Source of the DNA: Torreya grandis
Taxonomy: Eukaryota > Streptophyta > Pinopsida > Cupressales > Taxaceae
Length of the DNA stretch: 64,000 nucleotides
Direction: 5' to 3'
NCBI GenBank assembly: GCA_037957365.1
Contig: JARHVA010005487.1
Span: forward strand, 416,001 to 480,000
Each line of letters begins with the position of its first letter. The first letter of the stretch is position 1. A model generated the notes under the pieces. The model searched no databases. It saw nothing but the letters and a program-made list of their open reading frames with translations, and was not told the DNA's origin. A program made the translations under genes and the position numbers. Below are positions 1 through 16,009 of this stretch, in pieces.

Positions 1-1198
<1,198 letters not shown>

Positions 1199-1341
1199 AT
1201 TCACACATACAAATACATTATAAATATTTAATTTTATACAATATACTACTAAGATGACATCTACTATCATTCGCTTTAGATTATATTGTATACACTAAGT
1301 ATATAGTCAGTTCACAAACAAAGGCTCCATAACCTTTTTAA
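1199..1341. repeat. Tandem duplication, copy 1
   Basis: A non-microsatellite segment beginning ATTCACACATACAAATAC and ending near AACCTTTTTAA. It recurs at 1541-1683 with an offset of 342 bp and only a few substitutions, for example CTACTATCATTCGC against CTAATATCATTTTC. The unit appears to include the flanking microsatellites, whose lengths differ between copies. Confidence 0.93.
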
Positions 1342-1353
1342 ATATATACATAT

Positions 1354-1486
<133 letters not shown>

Positions 1487-1493
1487 ATATACA

Positions 1494-1498
<5 letters not shown>

Positions 1499-1540
<42 letters not shown>
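1499..1540. repeat. (TG)n microsatellite, about 21 units
   Basis: A pure TG run directly before the second copy of the duplicated segment. It corresponds to the shorter, interrupted TG stretch just before copy 1. Confidence 0.97.
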
Positions 1541-1542
<2 letters not shown>

Positions 1543-1683
1543 TCACACATACAAATACATTATAAATATTTAATTTTATACAATATACTACTAAGATGAC
1601 ATCTAATATCATTTTCTTTAGATTATATTGTATACACTAAGTATATAGTCAGTTCACAAACAAAGGCTCCATAACCTTTTTAA
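1541..1683. repeat. Tandem duplication, copy 2
   Basis: Second copy of the segment at 1199-1341, 342 bp downstream. Similarity stops just after AACCTTTTTAA, where copy 1 continues into its CA run and copy 2 into ordinary AT-rich sequence. Confidence 0.93.
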
Positions 1684-2433
1684 TTAAACTGATAAATTCC
1701 ATTTGCCCATGATAAATAAAACACACAAAATTCTATAAATCAAACTTAGTTATTCATTTATTCATCAAAACTATTTAATCAATTGAATCCAATCAATCAT
1801 TTAAGTTTTTCCAATTAAGTTTAGTTTATATGAGTAAATTTATGAACACAATCACCTATAACCAAATCGGGGATTGTTTAATAAAACAACTAACAACACA
1901 CAGTCGAATACCCAACTTGAGTATTGTTTATAACATCTCAAAATTAGTTGAATAAAATAATGAAACCGTGTAATTGAACTTGTATACCCAATCCCCCTAT
2001 GGACTAATCAACTCTTACACATTTCAGCCAAATAACAATAATGCATAGTCATATCCAAGTATATGCAAAGTTTGTAATCATAATAAATAACTAAACTCTG
2101 CCATGAATCCTTTAATAGTTTACTAGTATATATACTTCCATAAATCCAAATGAATACCCTACAGTCACATTATTCATCTACCCATACTTTGATTACACAA
2201 AGTAATCACATAGGAAATTACCAAATCCATAAATAAACAAGTATGAATAACATATGATTTCATAACATAGCTTAAATTTTAAACTATAATTTATGCCCTG
2301 AATGTATAAATTATTTTGAATCTAAATCTAAATAAAACCAATTGAAGCCATATCCTCTAGTTTTCCCAAACAAATAACTTAAATTTTTTAAAATGTAATA
2401 CATACGGTCACATTAAAGTTTGTTTATCAATTA

Positions 2434-2436
<3 letters not shown>
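1684..2436. other. AT-rich intergenic DNA, no gene seen
   Basis: No coding motif, RNA gene or repeat structure could be recognised. Confidence 0.6.

Positions 2437-2516
<80 letters not shown>
2437..2516. repeat. (GT)n microsatellite, 40 units
   Basis: A pure 80-bp GT run. A pure TA run follows 37 bp later, so the pair forms a compound microsatellite. Confidence 0.98.
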
Positions 2517-2518
<2 letters not shown>

Positions 2519-2546
2519 AGTCACATTAGTAAAGTCTAATAGTTAA

Positions 2547-2553
<7 letters not shown>

Positions 2554-2605
<52 letters not shown>
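2554..2605. repeat. (TA)n microsatellite, about 26 units
   Basis: A pure TA run that is self-complementary and can extrude as a hairpin. Shorter TA/TATG mixtures continue to about 2725. Confidence 0.97.
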
Positions 2606-2607
<2 letters not shown>

Positions 2608-4600
2608 CACATATGAAATCCCTAAGAATTAGGGTATAAGCAACAATATGTGTATATATACAAATATATAGATATGTATATATACTATATCACTTTAGAC
2701 TAAGTATATATATTTTTGTATATATAAATATCATCATGATTTGATTTGTATAAAGAACTCATTCATCAAACCCAAAATCCATATAGATGTATACATAGCT
2801 AAACATATATATTGTTTAAAATTTCTAAATTTATTGTAAATACCTAGAATGAATATATAACCAACTGATTCAAACCTATTCACTTCGAACCATCATTTAT
2901 ATACCCAATAATAATATTTTTTCAATAATGAATAGATTTTTTCATACTGGGAGAGGATCTTAGGATAGAATTACTCATAAGTCTAAAAAACCAAGGCTAA
3001 CATTATGGCTCAACTCCAACCTCACTAGGTTACCCTGGTTTGAATGTGGGGTTATGTGGAGGTCAAGCCTTACATAAGGCTCCACATACAACCCATTATT
3101 TTTAATAGTCTAATAAGAAACCTAGTAACTAAACACATTCAAAAAAATCTATTCAATATTTCACATAGAAATTTTTTTACAAAATTGACCTAGTAAATGT
3201 ATGTATGTCAAATAAATACAAAAAATTCCCTTCTTCTTTTACTTGTTCACACCTTTTCCTCATTCTATCTCTTTCTCTATGTATGTTTTGAGTCATCTCA
3301 TTCACATCACCCATTTTCCTCCTTTTATTCTTTTTACATCCACCTACTCACCTTTCACTTCTCCATCATTAATGATAGATTAAACTTTCTCAAAAATATG
3401 CATGCCCAGATAACTCAACTAACTTTCACAATCCATCACCATGAAAACACAGTCACCTCCATAATTTTATCCAAAATTATGCTTAACTAAAGTCAATGGA
3501 TGATTAGAAACCTTAATCATCTTGATGTTTACCTTGAATCCCTCAATAATCATATTATATTATTTATAAAATTTTCATCATATTGATTTATACAAATAAT
3601 AATTGACCAAATAAATAATAAGTCACATAATCCCTATGTTTTATTCCATGCAAAGACTATCAACTAGTCAATAACTAATTTATTCCTAGGAAATGACCAT
3701 TAACCAAACATAATAATGATTATATGACATGGAAATTCAACTAGGTATTATAAGACTATAGCTTTATGTTGAAGTACTATCCATAAACATACATACCAAT
3801 TACAATGATTTCCTAAAATCATTCACTAAAATCAATATACTCATTTATCTAGTATATATTATGAGTATCGATCCTTTAGTCAAACAGTTAACCAGATATA
3901 ATATATTTTTTAAACAATGTTATTTATATTTAGACATTATAATATCATAATAATAATCTTTAATTATTATTATTATCTTTACCTTATAGATCAAGTAACG
4001 ATTATGTAATCCGTCAGAACATCATAATGTTATACTATACATCTATACTTAATAATGTAGTGAGATAACTAAACATAAAAAAATCATGCATATAGCCGAA
4101 AAATTAGTCAAATAAGATGAGATTCATAATATTACTAAATTGTCAAAATCATAATGAACATAGCAGTTACCTAAACATAAAATAAAACATACTATAAATA
4201 TCTATCAAACAATACGATCATGAAATACAAATGTGGTGTAAGGGTTTCTAAATTTGTTCTTTGTTGTCCCCTAATGTATTAATATAAATCACCCTCTCTG
4301 ATGATACTCCCTCTCCATCACACTTTGAGGGAAAAAAATTTCCTACATCCACCTCACAAAAATTAAGGTAGCTATCCTAAAACATCATTATATGTAAAAT
4401 AATGTGATTTAATAATCAAACATGATCACAATATACTGAATGTAAAAAAATTGCTAACTCAAAGAAACCTAATCATATAAATTAACACAAACTATCCCAT
4501 AATCAACATATGTCATCAAGATTAATCAAATATTATTTAATCAACCATAATAATCCACATATCAAATATGTTATTTATCTTAGAGAGAAATAAGGATGTG
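2606..4600. other. AT-rich intergenic DNA, no gene seen
   Basis: The only open frame approaching 100 codons (3197-3490, plus strand) has Ser/Phe/His-rich composition typical of T- and C-rich noncoding DNA and shows no domain. Nothing else could be supported. Confidence 0.55.
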
Positions 4601-7600
4601 ACAATTCTTGACTAACATCATAATCTTGATGTGTTGCAATTTGGATATTTGTGTTGATTTAAAAGAAGGTGTTGAAATATAATGATATTCAAGCATCAAA
4701 AGAGAATTTTTATATATCAAAAAAACTTTTTCAAGCATGTTTATGTCTTATGATCAGTTATTGTAGTAGTTTTATCAGGTTTATTAAGTGATTATGGCAC
4801 TTTTAGTGCTTAAAATGCCTATTTTGAAGCATTTGTATAGTGTTCCAAGGTATGGTTGATTTTAAAGTATTTATATGACTTCATCCATCCTCCCAAAGTT
4901 TATATTCATTATTTTGAGGGAGATATAGGTGCAAAAATTGCTAAAACCTACTTATCTCTCCCATCAGCTTTTTTGGCAGCTAAAAGTTCATTAGTTTTCT
5001 CCTGGTGTGAAAAGTAGAGAGAATTATTTGGATTGAATTTTATGGATGTTATGAGTCCTTAATTGCTTCATATTCTTGGAATTAGTTCTCATATTTATCC
5101 CCTCCTCTATGAACTATTGTTAAAAAGTCTAGGTACTGAAAATGTCTATTCATTCCCCACAGTCAATGGTTTTTAGTGGTTTCAGTGCATGATTAAGATA
5201 ATGTGTTAGTTTTATGATTGGAAGAGGTATTTAATATATTTATTATCCTTATCACAACATTTTCAAACAACTACTTGACATATGTGACCCTCAATATGAT
5301 AAAGTTTCCTATTTAGAATAAGTTATAGTTTGTTTGAAGAGATTGTAAACAGGTGTTGTGTTTGGTAGAGGGTGTGTTCATTCCATAGAGACATCAAAAA
5401 ATATTAATCAACCCATATTTAATTATAAAATATCCTTAAAACCATCTCTAATGATTATATGAGTTATGAACTTGAATTAGAGAGAACATTATGCATTTTA
5501 AGAGTAGTTGTAGGTGATATTTTAGTTGCAGACCTTCTTAAGGGCATGGGGATATGAATATAAGGTTTATAATGAATTTATATCATATTTATGTATATAT
5601 TAATTGATAATATTATATGTCATTAATTTTTATTCACCATTAAAGTTATATTTTTGAGCCAATTCATTATGGCAGTTCTTTAGTTTAGACTATGCGAACA
5701 TCAATGAAGGAGTTTTTCATTGTTCAGTGGTTAAAAGAGATACCATAAAAATGATGGAAAGGTTAATATTATATTCCATTGGGTGAAAAAATCTACACAC
5801 CACATCTTAAACCTTTCAATTTTTTTCCATTAGCTTAACTTATCTTCATTTGGATTGTTAAAGAGTGTTAAGGAGGACAGTGAGAACTCTCATTGAATGT
5901 CTAAAAATAGTTAAAATCAATCATGAAGAAAGGTTTATATAAAAAATGATACATTATTCCACATTAATTATTAACATTTAAATTGAGCCTAATATAGGAT
6001 AATATAGTGGCATGGTGTTCATAAATGTTGTCATGATGTTGATATGCAGACTTACAGGTCTTTCATAGGCCTAATTGAGTCCTTTAATTACACTTTTATA
6101 CAATTTGATAGATGTTCTAAAGTTTTTAATCATTAGGTAAATTAATCAAGGGGGTAATAGTATTTAATGGATATTAATTTCATTTAATCTTATTTTCAAG
6201 GTACCTTAGAATACCACTTACAGGTAGGTAGGGTCAAACTCGCATGACTTCTTTCAAACCCTCCATAGGGGTAGTTCTTGTAGTAGAGCTTCCTAAGAGG
6301 TATATCTATTGTAAAATATTTGGTTTTATCATTTTATATGTATTATACTTCATAATTTCATTCAAGATATAGGGGAACACTTAAATTATCCTCTTGTACC
6401 CAAAATCAATTTCACAGTCTAAACACTTAGTCTATTTATCCAAGAGGTCATCTTTTGAAGCTCAGTAATCACCTGAGAAGATGCATGGGATAAAATTAAT
6501 ATTTTATGTTTTGAGTGGGTTCCCATACCCAAAAAATATATAATTAATTATTTATTTCATCCCCATACCTGTATAAAAAATCTTTAATATGAAGGGTGAC
6601 TCTAAACTCTATTTCTATCTCAAGAAGAGCTTAAGAGAGCATAAAGTTTTAATTATAAATCAGTTAAACTTTATCATGAGATAGATTGATTTTTGGTGAT
6701 GGTGTATGGTATATATAATTTAATCCTATGGAATTAAGATAGATAATGAGGTTTTTTTCTTTATGAACGATCCCTAAGAACATCAGGCACTATAAACCCT
6801 TTCAAACCTTCAATATGGAGTTTGATGGTTGTCAATACCCCCTTGATGATTCAATCTCACTTGTTTAGAATTTAAAAAATTAGGGATACATATTCACACT
6901 TCATATTAAATCTTTGAACCAATAATTTTAGCATGTGTGAGAGATAAATTATGAAAATGGCTTATTTGTTAGATTACATAAGCCTAAGTCAGGGTATAGA
7001 GACTTATAATGACTTAATCATATACATGTAGAAGCAAAAATTTATGATAAGAGAATATTCACATTATGAATAAAATAATATAAGTTTATGATTATTCTTA
7101 ATTAATCAATCATGGAGGCTATAAGTTTTGTATTCCATAATTCTATCTTACACACGTAATTACCTACATGCCTACTTGAATAGGTGAGTTTACTCTCAAT
7201 AATTGAAGAAAGTGTGCAAAATGGGTATTTAGTGTTGAGTTTAAATGAATTGATAAGGTTTGAAGAGGTTATAAAATCATTATGATACCATTTATCTTAA
7301 TATCAAGTATAGGAAACATATTATAAATGGTTCATATAAAGGTGCATACAAATCTACAAGTCTACAGACCTATAGGTTCCCATTTTTTACCAAAAGGAGA
7401 TCAGAATATGGCATGAATGAATTATTGTTGGGTCACTCAAATAAATATTTTAATACTTTATAATTGGTATGATTCACATGTATATGATACACCCAAATAA
7501 TAATGAATTCCTTCAACATGGGTGAATGATCATGAAGACAGTCTACTTAGCCTAGACAGACCTAAGAAGAGTTTTAATACTACTTTTAAGAGTTAGGATA

Positions 7601-10600
7601 TGGTGTGTTTCTTGTGTTGATACTATAAATTTGGTAGTTATGGAATATAATTAAGGCCTTATGAAAAATCTGAATACCCAGGTGTTTCAAGATTAGATCC
7701 ATCCAACCATTCAAAATAGAACACCCTCAAGAATGCTGATAAGAGACCTCATAAGAACCATATAGGCCTTTGTATGAAACTTGACAGAGGTTATAACATT
7801 TTAGCTGCCTATGAATATTTAATAGGTTTGAAATGTTTATGTGTCCCTTATAAAGAGTCTCATAATCTCCAATAGAGGAAAGAAGAAGGAATGATCAAAG
7901 AAAGGTAGTTAGGGTCAGAATAGCCTTATGACTCACAAACCATCAAAGCATATGATCATGTTATAGAGCCTTATGTGGAGGTTATTTCCCATTTAGATTA
8001 ATTAAAGGACATGATATAGGTTGTATCATACCCACTATATACCTTAATATCCATTGAAATGCATTATTTAGGTCTTAAACCCTAAAAAAAGACCTTTCTC
8101 GGTCTTCATACATGGTCTACCTATACCAAGAGGCATATCTTTAGCTTGGATTTATATGGAGTAGTTGCATGGGAACTAAATCTCCTAAGAATATTTGGGT
8201 GCCTATATCAAGTGAAACTCAATGGATTTAATTTTGACATTATTCCCTTATTATTTATGAACCATCGTGAAGATGGTAAACCCCCTTAAACCCTTGTTAA
8301 ACCCTCCTAAAGGACCCAATGAGAGAATAGGTGATTATAATTCATCCAAATGGAATAATTCAACCTCCAAATGATTTTGATCACCTATAAAGGTCTCATA
8401 AGAATAAAAACATATTAATTTATGGTACATTTGAAGGTACAATTGTATGTAATTTCTTATTAAATAGGGCTCTATGTGTATTTATCAAGGAACAATGTAT
8501 GATTTGGCCTCAAAATCAAGTACAAAGCTCTATAAGGATTTATTAAAGGCTCTAAAACCTTCAAAACACCTCTTTAGGTCTCATAAAAAATTATATTTCT
8601 CTAAAATTTACCAATTGTTGAGGTATGTTCTTATTTTTGGTGTTGAATTATTGTTGTTGTCATTGATGTTAAAGTCAATATAGATGTCATCAATGTCAAA
8701 GTCAGAGTTACGACTATGCATGGTGAGATGATATGTGTCAAATAAGTCTCATTACAAGATAAAATTTAAAGGAAACCTCTTGTATCTCTATTGAGATATA
8801 ATTTGAAGACAACCTAGTAATTCTTCTAAGGTTGATGGCATGTAAAAGTCAAGATCATGATATAAGGTAAGCTAATGTTGTGCACTAGGTATCCTAGGAA
8901 GCCTAGTCAAACCTTGAGATAATATTTATGCATGAATCTTGGTAATTTATGTCAATACATTCATGAGAGAGATAAAAATATTTTTAAACATGAGTAAGAG
9001 GAAAATAAGCCTTCAAATGAGTTCCAAGGCCAAGTTTTGAGGCTTAGTCCTTACTTAAGAGACCTAGTGAGGAGGCACATGCTTGGTAGCATGTTGAGGT
9101 AATAAATATAAGGATTGTAAGATAATGTATGGCACTTTTTAATCATGGTATGAGGTAATTTTACATGTTTATTAGGTATTTTGAATAATACAAGAGGTTT
9201 TAATGTGTGATCATGATCTAAGTATGATTGGTAATTTAAGGCCTAATGTGTAAAGAGACCTAATATGGCCTAATGAGGGTCAAGTTTATTTCACAAGGTG
9301 CCAAATATATTGAGATAATTTAAATATGTTTTATAGTTTATTTAAATTATTTTTACCAAGTTTGAGGTCATATCCTAAAGGAAAAAGCATGAAAATTGGT
9401 GTAAAGGTTTTCTATGTGCACAAAATGGGGTGTTGCAGACCCGAGAAGGAATTTCTTATGCTCATTTGCATGTGAAAATTTTTAATGATATATTGAGAAT
9501 TTAATGGATTTTTTTTAATTTCCATATCTTTAATTTATTATCATTTTTTTTTGAGTTGAGGGGAAATCATTTATGAATGATTTCTAAGAAGGGAAACATG
9601 TTAAAACCCTCCTAAAACCTTCATAATGACCTAATAGGAAATATCTTGTTGGTTATGACTAATAATGGTTTTTTTGACCTATTTTTATGTTTTTAAAATT
9701 AAAATTACTCTTATAAGTTTATCCAATTGGTTTTTTTTTTTCATGATAATGAGTAGAAGCTATAAGAAACCCTTTGTTTCTTAGAATTTTTATGTAGCAG
9801 GCAGGGTTGACCATGTCAAAGCATGAAAATTGATGGAGGATGATGTTTGAAATTATATTTTATGTTAATTTAAGTTTATTAATATTTTTAATACCCTAAA
9901 TGTGAAAAAATAGTCATGTAAGTTGGTTTATTTCTAAAAGGGCCTAATGAACAAGATAGTGAAAAAACTTAGTAATGAGAAAGAGATTAGGGATTGGTTG
10001 TAGAGGATTGAGGATGGATCCAAATGTATGGGTTAATTATTCAATAAATATACATACATTCAAATTTTTTATAAATTTTTGTGATGAACTCAAATAACTA
10101 AAAGGTTGTTCTCAAAGTGACCTATCTAACACAATGTAATATGTGTAGGGTAGAAATGTGAGATTGGTCTGTAAGATAAATATTTTTATTGAAAATTGTA
10201 ATACATATATTAAAATATGTTATAATTATTATAAATTACAATGATAAATATTTTTAATATCATAAAAATTTTCCCATATGTGTTATAATACTTGATCTTC
10301 ATGACTATGTTTTTGGAGCTACAGGCAGCTTTACGTGTGTGAGAATGTTGTTCCTGAGTGTATTTTCATAGTGTTGAAGAATACAATGGAAATTAAGTTG
10401 TTATATATGTATCATAGGTTAATTTTAACACATTTTTTTTCATGATAAACTCCTATGAAGGTGTGAAAATTCAAAGGTTCTTGATTGGGTTTTTGAGGCA
10501 TGTGTGTAGTTCTAAGTAAGCATATGAAGTTGATCAATTAGAGGTATATTTTCCCTATTTAATGAACTATAATGAACCTATGTTCATGTATATTATATCC

Positions 10601-12650
10601 ATGTTATTTTATTATTGATTTATATATCAAATTTTTGTGTATTCATCATATTTTTAAGACAAACTTTATGGCAGTTATAAAGCCTAATGGCGAGTAGACC
10701 TAATTATGTGGGTCAAGGAGTGAAATGAGTTAAATAGTGTTGGGGACATAAGGTTAAATTTTAAGGGGTATATTATAATAATGTATGAATTTTTTCACCC
10801 ATTTTTTTAGGATCAAATTTTTCCAATTAGGTATAAGTGAAATGTGTGCTTAGAGAAGGCCTCATTGCATTAGGTCTCTATTAGGCCTAATGGTGGTTTT
10901 GGCCCTTAAAGGTAATGACCAAAATATGTGGTGGTTTTTTCACTTGTGAAAAATGTTTTTGGATATATTTAAATGGTGATAAAAGTATGGTTAGGTTCTT
11001 GTCCAACTAATATGGGTGAGATTAAGAGTCAAGTATAAAGAGAAGTCCTAATAGGCCTATTTTGACTAGTTAGAATATTCACCATATGAGAGAATGATAT
11101 AGAGTTTTCAAAACCAGGTAAAGGGATTGAACATTATAAGAGAGGTTTTCTTAATATTCTTTGAATATCTAACTATGTTTTTATAGGTGTTGATCAAGTT
11201 CATTTGACCTAATTCTACCAAGGAAAGGGTTAGTTGAGCGAGAAGGCCTAATAGGCTATTTGAGAAAGCTAGAAGAGTTAGAAGAGAAAAATAAGGACGT
11301 AATATTCATTTGAGTGATAAATAGGTGATATAATTTGATCATAGGTTCAAGGTAGTTTATTTGGTGCTAAGTTACCTAAGGAGCCAGAGCATCCTTGCAA
11401 TATGGTGCTTGTTAAAGGACTAGTTGAGTTAGTACTTGATTGGTGAGGGTTTGGTGCTCCTTATGAGGTTGGTGCCTCACTAAAATTTTGATTCATTGTT
11501 TATAGGACTATAGTCCAAGTTTTGAATTAGTGGGTTTTATTCCCTAATATTGTTTCCCACATATATCTTATGTTCTTATGTTATTTGCTTTCATATATGC
11601 TTGTGTATGCATTGATTGATGTATGTAAGTGAATTAATGCTTCAATAATGTTAAGTGAAATTGAAGGAATATTTTAAATACAACTTATTCACTCCCCCCT
11701 AGTAGTTTTACTTCCAATATCAACTTGGTTAAGAAGGTAATAAAACTCAAATTTTTAAGCTAAAAGGCCTATATACAGGCCTATAAATTTATTCAAAATA
11801 CTTATCCTCAAAATATTGAGTTGTACAAAGATATTTCAGACCTCAAAAAACCTATTTCAAGCATACAAACCTGTAATTGTATTAAAAAATCACTTTAGAT
11901 GTTTCTTAAGCATGTATCAGCTTCTAGGCTAGGGTTTTAACCTTTTCATGGTTAACCTTTCTGTATAAGGTTCCAGACCTTCAAAATTGGCATGAGGAAT
12001 TTTCAAGGCATGGATAAATTGAATCAAATGTTTCCTAGAAGTTTCACACATGTGGGAGGCCATTTGAGCAAATGCTCAGTTTTCTAAGCCTAGAGGGCTA
12101 ATGGAGGCCTAAATGGGGAGAGAAAATGGTTGATAATTATACTTCCACTTAGATTTAGGTATTAAAACTTGGCATGGAGATGTAAAGGGACATTAGGTCC
12201 TCAAAATTTTCATTATTTATCTAATATCATTTTTACATCATCCCATACAAAAAGGTTTACCTATTTTGAGGGTTACAAGGAATAAGGAGAAATGCAATCT
12301 ATAAGATAAAAATTAGATCCTTTGAACAATTTTATGGCCTAAAGTGACTTTTTTTAGGTATGATATTTTTTGAGACACCATCCATGGAGCAAAATTATTT
12401 TATTTGAAGTAAAAATAAGTTTTCACCTCTCTACACCATATTGCAATAGGAGGAATTCAAGTGATCAAATAACCAAATCAATACATATAAGTTATTCAAT
12501 AAGCTTTTCAAGGTTAATTCTCACATTATACACCACTTATATAATAATAACAAGTCAAGAGTCAATTTTAAGAAAGATTGAAATGGTTGAAGGAGTCTCC
12601 AATAACCTAAGGAAGACCTTTTCCTTCTCTTATGCCAAGTCAAGAAGATA
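4601..12650. other. Unassigned region with recurring GGCCTAAT words
   Basis: About 8 kb without a recognisable gene or pol motif in any frame I examined. The small frames at 8474-8683 and 12370-12651 show no family features. From about 6.07 kb to 12.1 kb the words GGCCTAAT, GACCTAAT and AGGCCTA recur, for example near 6078, 9240-9280, 9945, 10680-10705, 10858-10895, 11050, 11245 and 12100. This may be a long decayed untranslated or LTR region of a retroelement, or an old dispersed minisatellite. Confidence 0.4.
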
Positions 12651-15600
12651 AAGTCAAATAGGCTTCAAGAACCTTCTACCATCCCCAAAAAAGTGGAGAT
12701 ACATCATAAATGGATGAGGAGAAGGATTACATTGAAAATTTTATGAAGATTTGAAGACCTATTTTCATGTAATAAGACTTATTCATCAAGGAGGATATAA
12801 GGAATGTAAGTAAAGATATAGGCACTTGTATGGGTCAAACTTCACCAATAAATGCTCAAGACCTATTTAATCCTTCCAGAAAATTCTAAATATAACTCCT
12901 AAACCAATTTTGTGAAGTAAATCAAGAGAAAATATAGGAACTAATATGTAGGATTTGAAGGGTATGAGGACTAGTGAGCCACCCCTATTTTGGGGTTGCT
13001 TTATCTCCCCTCTCTTACTCTTTCTTTTATTTGTACTTTATTTTATAGTATTAACATATCACTTTTATGCTTTGGCTATGTTGAAAGGTTACCAAAAAAA
13101 ATTAATACACCTTTTCAAGTAAGAATAAGATGGTTTCCTCCATTTTCAAATTATTGTGTGAAGTGTATATGTTATTTTCATTGACATAACTTAGTGAATC
13201 AGTACCTTTACTATGTTAATGTCTAGTTTTTTTTACCTTTTTATAGCATATTTGAGTTCATATAGGTCATATTAAGTGTCTAGGTTCAATATTATTCTAA
13301 AATTGGAAATGAATTCAACAAAATTTCATTCCTTCCATGCTAAGAGTGATTGTTGTTGAGGCCTTTGTGTGAAACACTATTGTAGAAGCCATAAAATTGA
13401 AGTGAAGTTAATGTGTGAAGGTGGCTTTGATTTTCTAAGAGTGTTAATTAAAAATATAAGTGGTCAAAAACATGGTGCATCACCTTTATTTTAAGTTTTT
13501 TATGTAAATTTTAGTTATAGCATTATCCTTTCATCCTTTCCCTTAGTCAAGAAATCAGTAGTTAATAGGATTAGAATCAAATTAAGTGAGTTCATCAAAG
13601 GAACCAACCTTCTATCTATAGATTGTCTCCAACTCAAAGTCACCAACACTTTGGAAAGATTCAATTATTTTATCAGGAGTGCGAAAATTCATGCATACTC
13701 ACAAAGGTTACACTCCTGATTGATAATATGAATCTCACTTATTAGGGTTTCCTCTTCTTCCTCCTTGATTTTGGCACTCTCAATTACTACATGCATGAAT
13801 TGTTCATATCTAAGGTTTGATAGTAATTCATGGCTATAAATATGACTTATTCGACTTGATCATCATTGAATTCATATGGTAAGGGTGGGATAAGTGTGAT
13901 TTTTATAATAAATTTGTATTTGTTTTGAATTTGATTTCAACATATTATTTTTGGACTATCTCGTTAGAAATATAGTATCTACCCATTACCATCATCCTGA
14001 TCATGTTTCCCCTTGAAGAAATTTGTTTACCTTGTGTAATACATGGCTACCTTACATTATTTTTATTATCTAGGATCCTATGGGTGAATCTAAACTCCAT
14101 TCTACTGACCCATCATGTTTAAGAATAGTATGTGTAAAGTACATAGTTAGTACTAAGAAAAGTGAATCATACTATAAGTCATGGATAATTTTACCTATAT
14201 TGAGTTTCTAGAGGTTCTTTAAGTATTGTTCATGGAGTGTGGTAGCCAAATCATATTATACACCTGTGGAGACCATTTCATATGATATTTTCACACTTAT
14301 AACTATTGTTGAGTCTGGTCCATATGTATACCAAGAAATGGCCTTTGCTACAACCTTGACTTTAAGACCTTTGATGTTATAAATTGATAGGGCTTAGTTA
14401 TTAATTTTTTTCCCTATAATCATGGCTAGTGATCTTGTACTAACATTCTTATTTCCATCATATTTATGCATAGAATTCCCTTCATACTAAAGTTGTATGA
14501 CCATGTGAATCACATATGATATGATCTAGTAGAGTGGTTCCAAGTACAAATGTATTTGTGGGCTCTACTCAATAACACATTTGAAGTACTTGTCATCAAT
14601 CTAAAATATGAAATTCATTCCATGCATATAATTTTGAATTTGGTATGATGTTGTACTCCTTGTATTCCAATTATTATGTTTATGAGTTTTAATACATCAT
14701 TATGTTTCTCTCCATGTCCAAAACCTTCTGATTAATTTTTTTTAAGTGTGTATTAAATTATATATAAATGTCTTTTGCATGTGTTACAAGAGAAGGAAAT
14801 TTAGAAAAAAAAACCCATTGGATTTGTGCTTTCTAGTTTGATCGAGTGTTTCTTACACTTAAGTTGTTTAATATATTTTATAGTGAAAATGTGGGGAAGT
14901 TATATATTTTATTCATATAAACATTTAAAAAATTATCTTACACCAAAGTATGAATACTTCACATAAAATTTATGAAGTGTTAGTGCTTAAATGATTGTGT
15001 AATTTTTATATTAGTGAAACCCTTAATTTATAACACGTTCCATCTATTTGTTAATCATGTTGAACCTTTCTAATGCATTTAATATCATTTATTATCCATG
15101 TTCATTCCCTTTTTTTCACTTGATTTGGCATGTAAAAACATGTCTTCTCATTCATTTATTTCATATTTATCTATGTGACATTAATATTTTAATAGATTTT
15201 TTGACTTTGTAATTCTTGCCATCCACTCGTTTGTCTATTTTAGCTTATTTTAAACTAATCCACTTGATTTTTTCATTCTATGGAAAATAAACTTAAGTAC
15301 TATTATGCTTTATTCGAGCTACTCTATCGCTATTATCTATTTTTTCTTCCACATATGTATTTTTTCCTTATTTCTAATTTGTGTGTCTAGAGAAACAAAT
15401 TTCACTTCCTTTATTTGTAAAATATCACATTCTATCACCACTATGTATTAGTTTCTTCTATAGCTCCAAATTTTTCTCATTTCTATTTTTAATATCTATG
15501 AAAATAATTCCAAATATTTTTCTACATCTTTTGTTCCATGTTTTTACCATCATATTAAATTTATTACCACACATTCATATTGGCTTCTCATACATGATAA

Positions 15601-16009
15601 GTATATTTATTATTGTCTTCTCTCTATTATTTATTCATTTTGGGGTTCAAAATTATTTTTATTTTCTCTTCAAAATTTATTTTATATTTTATAATGTTTT
15701 TATTTTCATCACCACTTCCTTTTTACTTATTATTTGTCTCACTGGGATGTTTTGATAGCATCAGATAATTAGGTGTCAAGATAGAAAATTTTAGGATACA
15801 ACAATAGCCTTATTCAAATTTCCTACCTAGAAGTATAGTGCCACCCTAATGGGGAGGTGACATATTATATGACCATAAACTTAATCATCTAGTATAGGTA
15901 ACATTTTTGCATTCTACCAAACTTCATCTGACTAGAATGATAGTGTCACCCCATCAGTTCCTTCATAATTTTTATTATCACCATTCATTGTAGGTGATTG
16001 TAATGTATG
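12651..16009. other. AT-rich unassigned DNA, no gene seen
   Basis: No conserved protein motif. The open frame at 15381-15755 (plus, 124 codons) is a Phe/Ile/Leu-rich translation of T-rich DNA and is probably fortuitous. The stretch just left of 16010 should contain the 3' untranslated region and LTR of element E0, but I could not find a matching LTR partner. Confidence 0.45.

Noticed and set aside
3197..3490. 97-codon plus-strand frame as a secreted protein
   Set aside because: The Leu/Ser/Phe-rich start mimics a signal peptide but arises from a C/T-rich stretch. The remainder has no conserved features.
4585..4620. LTR start TGTGACAATTC after a purine tract (AGAGAGAAATAAGGA)
   Set aside because: It resembles a polypurine tract plus LTR start, but no coding region lies upstream and no partner LTR was found.
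12370..12651. 93-codon plus-strand frame as a small gene
   Set aside because: Ser/Ile-rich composition and no recognisable family. Fortuitous open frames of this length are common in AT-rich DNA of this size.
15381..15755. 124-codon plus-strand frame as a membrane protein
   Set aside because: Phe/Ile/Leu richness follows from T-rich DNA. No start context, no conserved motif and no neighbours support a gene.
15770..15960. E0 3' LTR with a repeated GTG-CACTAT motif
   Set aside because: Two similar short segments about 100 bp apart on the minus strand are visible, but no matching LTR exists in the window, so no boundary can be set.
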